Notes under the pieces: generated by a model
Databases searched by the model: none
The model's input: the letters and a program-made list of their open reading frames with translations, nothing else
What the model was told of the DNA's origin: nothing
Translations under genes and position numbers: made by a program
IMG/VR virus record: IMGVR_UViG_3300026124_000014
Location: 1-20,497 of that record
Source of the DNA: a virus
Strand: one strand, 5' to 3'
DNA length: 20,497 nt
Part shown: one piece after another, positions 14,467 through 20,497 of the stretch
Numbering within the stretch: the first letter of the stretch is position 1
How the letters are laid out: each line of letters begins with the position of its first letter

Positions 14467-17400
14467 TGGAAGAGGAAGAGCGTAAGGCGCTTGCGGAGCG
14501 CCAAAAGCTGCTAGATGAGAGTGCGCTCATCGACGAGCGGAACCAGCTCCTGCAGCAGGATGAGCAGCCGGACTCTTCAAATACCCCTGAGCAAACCGAC
14601 ATGACCACCCGCGCCGCCGTGCGGGAGCAGAGTGAATCCCAGGCCGAGACCGAGGTAGAGGTCGAAGACGATGGCAGCGGGATCATTGATGGAATCGCCG
14701 ATGTTGCTCAGGGCGTAGCCCGTGGAACCCAGCGTGGTATCGACGCAACAGTAGAGCTGGCCGAAGATGGTGCCAACGCAATGGTGTCTTCCGTGGGCGA
14801 GCGTCCTCAGGGGCCGAACACTCCAGCGGCGACCAATGATGGCGACGTAGACTTCCAGAACACTTCGGAGGCTTTCGGATCGATTCCTGAGCCTGACTCT
14901 ACTGCGGGGAAGCTTGCCAGCGGCCTCAGCCAGTTTGCCGTCGGGATGTTTGGCGGCGGTAAGTTCCTGAAGGCCGCCAACTGGGCAAAGAGCAGCAAGC
15001 CCTTTGTCCGCTCAATGGTTCAGGGTGGCATCGCCGACTTCACTGCGTTTCAGGAGAACGAGGCGCGTCTGTCCAACATGGTCGAGGACTACGCCCCAGA
15101 GCTTTCTAACCCAATGACCCGTTATCTCGCTGCAGACGAAGACGACGGGTTCTTTGAAGGGCGTCTTAAAAACACCATTGAAGGCGCAGGATTAGGCGCT
15201 GCGGGTGACATGCTCTTCCGCACCGCGAAGTTCCTGAAAAAGGGCAAACAGAACGCCCAGAAGCTGAGTAAAGAAGAGGCCGTCGCACTCAACGAGCGGG
15301 GCGCTAAAGAAGTCGCTGACTTCAACGACCAGATGGTCGACTCAGTGACTGGCCGTGACCCCCGGATGAACAACTCACCGCTCCGTCCTGAGCAGCGGAA
15401 CACTCCGACCATGACTGACGCAGAGCGGAATGCTGTTCTGGATGAAGCTCAGGTTATTCGGAGTGAGGAATACGCCGATCAAGTCGTTCTGAACGATCCA
15501 GCGGAAGTAACTCAAGCCAAGCAGCTTTTCCGCATGGCTGAAGACGGCAAGATCTCGACTGATGAAGCCCTCCGCTTTGTTCCGTTTCGTCGTCCTGAGA
15601 AGTTCAACAAGTTCGGTGACTATGTCTCCGCGTACTCCGACCGGATCGGCAAGATCTTTGAGGAGCGAGGGGCAGCCGAAATGGGCGAGCCCCAGAGTGC
15701 GAGAGAGCTGATCACACTGGCCGAACAGAACATGTCTGATCCTGATCAGGTACTCAGGAATCTTGAGGAGTTCGCAGGCCAGAAAGACGATGTGGCTCCG
15801 CTAGTGTTCGCAGGTCGGGCTCTTTATGAAGGTGCCGAGCAGGACGTTATCAACTCCGTGCAGGCCTGGAAAAACGGCACAGGGTCTCAGCAGCGGGCTA
15901 TGAAAGCCATCGACTTTATGGGTCGAGTCCAGCAGGCACTCCGTGGAACAGCAACGACCGCTGGCCGGTCTCTGAATGTTCACAAGCTCTCCACGGATGA
16001 GGGCGCTGCCATGAACGCCGACGAAATCGCTAGGACTATAGACCGTCGAGAGATCTATGGCAGTGAGGAAGAGTTCCTTGAGAAGATCTCGACTATCAAG
16101 GAGCCCGGCACTGCTGGCCGAGTTATCCGCGCCTCTTTCGCTGAGAAAGCTTGGGAGCTTCACAACGAGATCTGGCTGAACTCACTTCTGGCTGGCCCTA
16201 AAACGCAGATCATCAACCAAGCCTCAAACGCTTTGCAGGCAGTCGTGGCTCCGATTGAAACGGCGGCGGGATCAATCGTTCGCCGGGACTTTCGGACGAG
16301 TCGAGCGGCTGCGTCTCAGGCTGCAGGCCTTGCCCAGTACAGTCTCGACGCTCTCAAGTATGCGGGGAAGAGCGCCTATAACGAAGATGCGTTTCTTGAC
16401 CCTTTCACCGCCAACAACATGGGCCACCTGCCTACTGAAGGCGTTGGCAACAACAAGGTCACCAGTCAAGCTTTTGGCCGTCTTGGCGAAATGGCTGGCG
16501 GTGGCGCAAACCGAGCGACAGGGCAAGCTGGTCGGAAAGTAGGCGAAGCTGCAGGCGGTGTCGTCAGGCTTCCCACCCGAGGCCTCATGGCAGGCGACGA
16601 GTTCTGGAAGCAGCTTAACTACCGAGCCCGACTGAAGTCTCAGGCAGTCGACGAAGCCGCCCGAAAAGGTCTCTCCACGAAGAAAACCATTGAGCGGCCC
16701 GACGGGACAATGATCTCCGAGGCAGAAGAGTACATCGCCACTCGGTTCCAGCAGGGCTTCGATGAGGCCGGAGCCGCTGTTGATGATCGCGCCCTTCAGT
16801 ACGCTCGGGAGCAGACGTTCACCAACGATCTTCTTCCAGGCACCATCGGTCGCACCGTGCAGGAGCAGGTCAATAAGCACCCATCGCTTCGTCTGGTCAT
16901 GCCTTTCGTTCGGACACCGACCAACTTGTTCAGGCAGGCTTGGCAAAGAACGCCAGGGATAAACCTCCTGCAGAAAGAGTATCGCCAAGCCCTCCGCTCC
17001 AGTGACGACATGGTTCGTTCTCAGGCCTACGGCAAGATGATGACCGGTGCTGCCGTGTGGTCACTAGGCTCCCAACTGGCGCTTAATGGTCACATCACCG
17101 GTGAGGGGCCGATGGATCCCGATATGCGGCAGAAGCTCTTGTCTCAGGGCTGGAAGCCATACTCGTTCACGGACGGTGAGACCTATTACCAATTCGACCG
17201 GGCCGATCCTCTCGGCATGATCTTCGGCATCATCGGTGACTGGGCCGAAGCTGGCGCTGAACTCGACGATAAGCAGGTTGAAGAGCTTTCCATGGGTGGT
17301 GTCCTGTCTATCGGCGAGGCCATGTTCGGTGATCAGGGAATGACCGCTGAAGAGAAGACTCAGATGGTAGGCAGCATGGTTACGACTGTCCCGAAGAACC

Positions 17401-18146
17401 TCATGAACAAGACGTACATGAAGTCTCTGACAGACGTTCTGACAACGCTGACCGACGGGAAGCCCGATGCAGCGGGCCGCCTTCTCAAACAGCGGATCGC
17501 ATCCTACGTTCCCAACAACTTCTCGCAGCAGCGACGGGCAACTGACCCGCGTGTTCTGGAGATGCGGACGGTAATGGATCAAGTTAAGGGAAGCATCCCT
17601 GGGCTGGCCAAGGACGTTGAAGCCCGTCGGGATGTCTTCGGTAACCCCGTGATGCGGAGCGGAAGCGCGTTGAACCGTCTGCTCTCGCCTGTAGCCATCA
17701 GCCAGCGCAAGGACGACCCGGTGGTCGAGACCATGATCGACTTAGGCGGCGCTTACCCAGCCGTGCCGGACACCCGAGGCAACCTTGATCTGACTCAGTT
17801 CACGAATAAGAACGGTCGGACGGCATGGGCTATCTGGAACGACTACGTCCAGAAGAACGACCTTCACAGTAAACTTGAGGAGCTAGTGACCTCCGATGGG
17901 TTCCAGAACCTGTCAGAAGGCACTTCGTCTGTTGAGCAGGACTACCCTGGCACTAAGTCTTTCGCCTTGAACAAGGTGATCAATCAGACCCAGAAGATGG
18001 CCTACCAGCAGATGCTCCAGTCGGAAGGCGGGAATCTCACCTCCGAAAACGGGATGACATTCCTTGAGGCCTACCGTAACGAAGAGCGAAACAAGGCCCT
18101 GTCGAAGCAGGGTTACCCTGAAGACCAGCTTCTCCCGATCAAGTAA
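14466..18146 (+). CDS. Internal virion protein D, T7 gp16-like, without visible transglycosylase
   Basis: A 1226-residue protein in the place of T7 gp16 (1318 residues), the largest ejection protein, which in T7 enters the host and helps pull in DNA. Residues 1-85 are very acidic and Gln-rich. Gly/Ala-rich apolar stretches follow, for example LASGLSQFAVGMFGGGKFLK (about 151-170). Around 560-600, EIWLNSLLAGPKTQIINQAS leads into another apolar region. T7 gp16 begins with a lytic transglycosylase domain; I see no such domain here, so cell-wall opening must be done otherwise or by another protein. The start overlaps the gp15 stop. A terminator follows the stop after 11 bases. Confidence 0.87.
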   Translation: MEEEERKALAERQKLLDESALIDERNQLLQQDEQPDSSNTPEQTDMTTRAAVREQSESQAETEVEVEDDGSGIIDGIADVAQGVARGTQRGIDATVELAEDGANAMVSSVGERPQGPNTPAATNDGDVDFQNTSEAFGSIPEPDSTAGKLASGLSQFAVGMFGGGKFLKAANWAKSSKPFVRSMVQGGIADFTAFQENEARLSNMVEDYAPELSNPMTRYLAADEDDGFFEGRLKNTIEGAGLGAAGDMLFRTAKFLKKGKQNAQKLSKEEAVALNERGAKEVADFNDQMVDSVTGRDPRMNNSPLRPEQRNTPTMTDAERNAVLDEAQVIRSEEYADQVVLNDPAEVTQAKQLFRMAEDGKISTDEALRFVPFRRPEKFNKFGDYVSAYSDRIGKIFEERGAAEMGEPQSARELITLAEQNMSDPDQVLRNLEEFAGQKDDVAPLVFAGRALYEGAEQDVINSVQAWKNGTGSQQRAMKAIDFMGRVQQALRGTATTAGRSLNVHKLSTDEGAAMNADEIARTIDRREIYGSEEEFLEKISTIKEPGTAGRVIRASFAEKAWELHNEIWLNSLLAGPKTQIINQASNALQAVVAPIETAAGSIVRRDFRTSRAAASQAAGLAQYSLDALKYAGKSAYNEDAFLDPFTANNMGHLPTEGVGNNKVTSQAFGRLGEMAGGGANRATGQAGRKVGEAAGGVVRLPTRGLMAGDEFWKQLNYRARLKSQAVDEAARKGLSTKKTIERPDGTMISEAEEYIATRFQQGFDEAGAAVDDRALQYAREQTFTNDLLPGTIGRTVQEQVNKHPSLRLVMPFVRTPTNLFRQAWQRTPGINLLQKEYRQALRSSDDMVRSQAYGKMMTGAAVWSLGSQLALNGHITGEGPMDPDMRQKLLSQGWKPYSFTDGETYYQFDRADPLGMIFGIIGDWAEAGAELDDKQVEELSMGGVLSIGEAMFGDQGMTAEEKTQMVGSMVTTVPKNLMNKTYMKSLTDVLTTLTDGKPDAAGRLLKQRIASYVPNNFSQQRRATDPRVLEMRTVMDQVKGSIPGLAKDVEARRDVFGNPVMRSGSALNRLLSPVAISQRKDDPVVETMIDLGGAYPAVPDTRGNLDLTQFTNKNGRTAWAIWNDYVQKNDLHSKLEELVTSDGFQNLSEGTSSVEQDYPGTKSFALNKVINQTQKMAYQQMLQSEGGNLTSENGMTFLEAYRNEERNKALSKQGYPEDQLLPIK

Positions 18147-18157
18147 TCCTTCCCATA

Positions 18158-18184
18158 GCCCCCACTCGGGGGCTTCTTTCCCTT
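18158..18184 (+). terminator. Rho-independent terminator between gp16-like and fibre genes
   Basis: GCCCCC (18158-18163) and GGGGGC (18168-18173) form a perfect 6-bp stem with an ACTC loop, followed by the pyrimidine-rich TTCTTTCCCTT. It lies in the 48-base gap before the fibre gene, whose AGGAGG (18185-18190) follows directly. The T-run is interrupted, so termination may be partial. Confidence 0.75.
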
Positions 18185-18194
18185 AGGAGGAAAA

Positions 18195-20497
18195 ATGGCA
18201 GACAGTTTTATCCGGTACACCGGAGACGGCTCTACGTCTGAATTCTCGGTGCCGTTCGACTACATCAGCAAAGGCCATGTACGGCTGTTCGTCGACGGCG
18301 TTGATACCGACTTCGAGTGGGTAAACGCCGGTAGCATCTCTCCGGTAACCGTTCCCGCATCCGGCAGCGATGTGATCGTTCAGCGTGAAACTCCCAAGTC
18401 CCCTCTGGTCGACTTCTCCAGCGGCGCTGTAATCAACGAGTCCGAGCTTGACCTGCTCACTCGGCAGAACGTCTATATCTCCGAGGAGACCCGAGACCGG
18501 TCTCTGATCATCGATGAAGACGGGACGGTGGACGCCAAGTCCTCGCGGCTCACGAATGTCGCTGATCCGGTCGATCCTCAGGACATCGCCACGCGAAACT
18601 GGGCCGAGAACGAGACCACCAGCTTCATTGTCGCTGCCGAGGCTGAAGCTGATGCGGCTTCTCAGAGTGCTACTGACGCCGACCTGAGTGCTGCTGACGC
18701 CCAAGCCAGCGAAGACGCAGCTGCGGTCAGTGAGACCAATGCTGCCTCAAGTGAATCAGCGGCGGCCACTAGCGAGGCCAATGCCAAGACGAGTGAGAAC
18801 GCAGCGGCGGCTAGTGAATCAGCAGCGGCCACCAGTGAGTCTAATGCGGCCTCAAGCGAGAATGCGGCTGCTTCAAGCGAAACCGCTGCGGCCAATAGCG
18901 CCTCAGCAGCTCTCTCCAGCGAGAACGCGGCTGCCTCAAGTGAGTCGGCAGCGGCTACCAGTGAGTCCAATGCGGCTGACAGCGAGACGGCTGCGTCTAA
19001 CAGCGCTTCGGCAGCGGCTACGAGTGAGTCGAATGCAGCCACAAGCGAGTCGAACGCAGCCGCGAGTGAATCGGCGGCAGCTACAAGCGAGTCCAACGCG
19101 GCTTCTAGTGAGTCTTTGGCAAACCAGTGGGCCGAGGAAAGCGAAGACGTAGAAGTGACGGCTGGGTCTTATTCAGCCAAGCACCACGCTTTCAAGGCTT
19201 TCGCCTCCGAGAACGCAGCCTCGACCAGCGAGTCAAATGCAGCTTCGTCGGCTTCTGCTGCGTCAGATAACGCATCAGCAGCAGCGACCAGCGAGTCTAA
19301 TGCGGCCTCGAGTGAAACTGCAGCCGCTAACAGTGCTTCAGAGGCTTCGACGAGTGCATCGAATGCAGCCGCGAGTGAGTTAGCGGCCTCTGCTAGTGAA
19401 TCTAACGCGGCTTCGAGCGAGTCCAATGCAGCCGCGAGTGAATCGGCGGCAGCTACAAGCGAGTCGAATGCGGCTTCGAGCGAGTCCCTGGCGAACCAGT
19501 GGGCTGAAGAGAACGAAGATGTCGAGGTGACTACTGGCGCTTATTCGGCCAAGCATCATTCTCTTAAAGCCTCTGCATCTGAAAGTGCGGCTTCGACGAG
19601 CGAGTCGAATGCAGCCTCAAGTGCGACTGATGCGGCCAATAGCGCTTCAGCGGCCTCAACCAGTGAGACCAATGCCGCTTCGAGCGAAACTGCAGCCGCC
19701 AATAGTGCCTCAGCGGCTTCGACAAGCGAGTCGAATGCGGCCACCAGTGAGTCAAATGCTGCTGATAGCGCCTCAGCGGCCTCGACCAGCGAGTCCAACG
19801 CGGCTACGAGCGAGACCAACGCTGCCGCCAGTGAGTCCTTGGCGAACGACTGGGCCGAGGAAGCTGAGGATGTCGAGGTAGAAACCGGTTCCTATTCCGC
19901 AAAGCACCATGCCAACAAGGCATCCGCTTCGGCTAGTGCGGCGTCCACTTCGGAATCCAATGCGGCCTCTAGTGCCACTGACGCAGCCAACAGCGCCTCG
20001 GCTGCATCAACCAGCGAGTCCAACGCGGCTACTAGCGAATCAAATGCCGCTACCAGCGAGACCAACGCAGCCTCAAGCGAGAGTGCGGCAGCCACCAGCG
20101 AGTCAAATGCGGCAGATAGCGCTTCCTCAGCTTCAACGAGTGAATCTAATGCGGCCTCAAGTGAGTCGAAAGCTGCGCTCTGGGCCGAGGAAGACGAGAA
20201 TGTTGAGGTTGAGACTGGAGCTTACTCAGCCTACCACTGGGCAAAACAGGCTCAGAGCTATGCCACGGGCGATATCTCGCTTGATCAGATCGTCCAGAGT
20301 GGAGCGACTGATGGCCAGCAGATCGTCTGGGACGATGCAAACAGCGAGTGGATTGCTTTCTCTCTGACTGCTTCGGATGTGCCGGTCTCCGACTCTGGCG
20401 GCAATTTTACTGCTGCTAACGTCGAGTCCGCATTATCAGAAGAAGCTGACGCTCGTCAGGCTCATGAGAGCAACACAGCGAACCCCCATTCGGTGAC
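18195..20497 (+). CDS. Tail fibre protein, T7 gp17-like N-terminus (3' end beyond window)
   Basis: At least 767 residues, open to the window end without a stop. Residues 1-145 form the virion-attachment domain of the T7 tail fibre family: FIRYTGDGSTSEFSVPFDYI, then VIVQRETPKSPLVDF, SELDLLTRQNVYISEE and DPQDIATRNWAE. From about residue 152 to 657 an Ala/Ser/Glu shaft of seven-residue repeats (type ESNAASS) is interrupted by copies of a module of type WAEExEDVEVxxGxYSAKHH. After the last copy the sequence becomes non-repetitive (about 680 onward). It ends in HESNTANPHSV, an NPH element common in distal fibre parts. The receptor-binding tip is not in the window. AGGAGG precedes the ATG by four bases. 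Confidence 0.93.
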   Translation, partial: MADSFIRYTGDGSTSEFSVPFDYISKGHVRLFVDGVDTDFEWVNAGSISPVTVPASGSDVIVQRETPKSPLVDFSSGAVINESELDLLTRQNVYISEETRDRSLIIDEDGTVDAKSSRLTNVADPVDPQDIATRNWAENETTSFIVAAEAEADAASQSATDADLSAADAQASEDAAAVSETNAASSESAAATSEANAKTSENAAAASESAAATSESNAASSENAAASSETAAANSASAALSSENAAASSESAAATSESNAADSETAASNSASAAATSESNAATSESNAAASESAAATSESNAASSESLANQWAEESEDVEVTAGSYSAKHHAFKAFASENAASTSESNAASSASAASDNASAAATSESNAASSETAAANSASEASTSASNAAASELAASASESNAASSESNAAASESAAATSESNAASSESLANQWAEENEDVEVTTGAYSAKHHSLKASASESAASTSESNAASSATDAANSASAASTSETNAASSETAAANSASAASTSESNAATSESNAADSASAASTSESNAATSETNAAASESLANDWAEEAEDVEVETGSYSAKHHANKASASASAASTSESNAASSATDAANSASAASTSESNAATSESNAATSETNAASSESAAATSESNAADSASSASTSESNAASSESKAALWAEEDENVEVETGAYSAYHWAKQAQSYATGDISLDQIVQSGATDGQQIVWDDANSEWIAFSLTASDVPVSDSGGNFTAANVESALSEEADARQAHESNTANPHSV
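18648..20165 (+). repeat. Heptad-repeat shaft of the tail fibre gene
   Basis: In the fibre frame, seven-residue units of consensus E-S-N-A-A-S/T-S occur 22 times before the first WAEE module (module 19113-19208), 13 times before the second (19485-19580), 12 before the third (19836-19931) and 11 before the fourth (starting 20166), each block ending with one extra Glu. The protein repeats are far more regular than the DNA, because synonymous codons vary between units. The longest near-identical DNA stretches are around 19050-19100 and 19420-19470. Confidence 0.93.

Noticed and set aside
18662-20095. Ala/Leu/Ser-rich minus-strand ORFs with regular repeats opposite the fibre gene
   Set aside because: They are complementary readings of the fibre heptad codons; the + frame is continuous with the T7-type fibre N-terminus and has an AGGAGG start.
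18648-20165. CRISPR-like or other non-coding tandem repeat
   Set aside because: Units are 21 bases, contiguous, variable at synonymous sites and lie in an open frame; there are no spacers.

Overview
The window is the late, morphogenesis half of a T7-like podovirus genome. All recognisable genes are on the + strand, tightly packed, and in T7 order: gp7.3-like protein, portal (gp8), scaffold (gp9), major capsid (gp10), tail tubes A and B (gp11, gp12), internal virion proteins A to D (gp13 to gp16) and tail fibre (gp17). A class I ribonucleotide reductase pair (nrdB, nrdA) directly before the structural genes is typical of marine or aquatic podoviruses. The host cannot be named from this sequence; the moderately GC-rich composition would suit a proteobacterium.

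Layout. 1-177: 3' end of an unidentified gene. 189-2861: nrdB then nrdA, for dNTP supply. 2862-2944: a T7-like promoter candidate and a hairpin. 2945-5808: a small protein, a gp7.3-like protein, portal and scaffold. 5818-6399: a lysis block, with a holin-like small membrane protein and nested Rz/Rz1 spanin candidates, placed between scaffold and capsid rather than at the genome end as in T7. 6400-6787: no gene, but unusually dense potential RNA structure. 6788-8247: the major capsid gene, split by a 515-nt group I intron that carries an HNH (endonuclease VII-like) gene. 8201-8446: a 123-bp tandem duplication of the capsid 3' end with its terminator, giving two terminators in series. 8446-18146: tail tubes and ejection proteins, mostly with overlapping stop/start codons. 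18158-18184: terminator. 18195 to the end: an unfinished tail fibre gene with a T7-type N-terminus and a long Ala/Ser heptad shaft.

How it works together. The RNR feeds genome replication. Portal, scaffold and capsid build the procapsid. gp11 and gp12 form the tail tube, gp13 to gp16 the internal core and ejection machinery, and gp17 the receptor-binding fibres. The lysis genes release progeny. Capsid expression appears to depend on RNA splicing, because the unspliced message encodes only the first 54 residues.

Most notable: (i) the intron, whose P1, P3 to P10 helices can be drawn by hand and whose splice product restores the T7 junction SGKSA-QFPV; (ii) the endonuclease ORF, which starts in the P1 loop and reads through the ribozyme core; (iii) the structured region before the capsid gene; (iv) the capsid-end/terminator duplication; (v) a fibre shaft in which heptad blocks of exactly 13, 12 and 11 units separate four copies of a conserved module.
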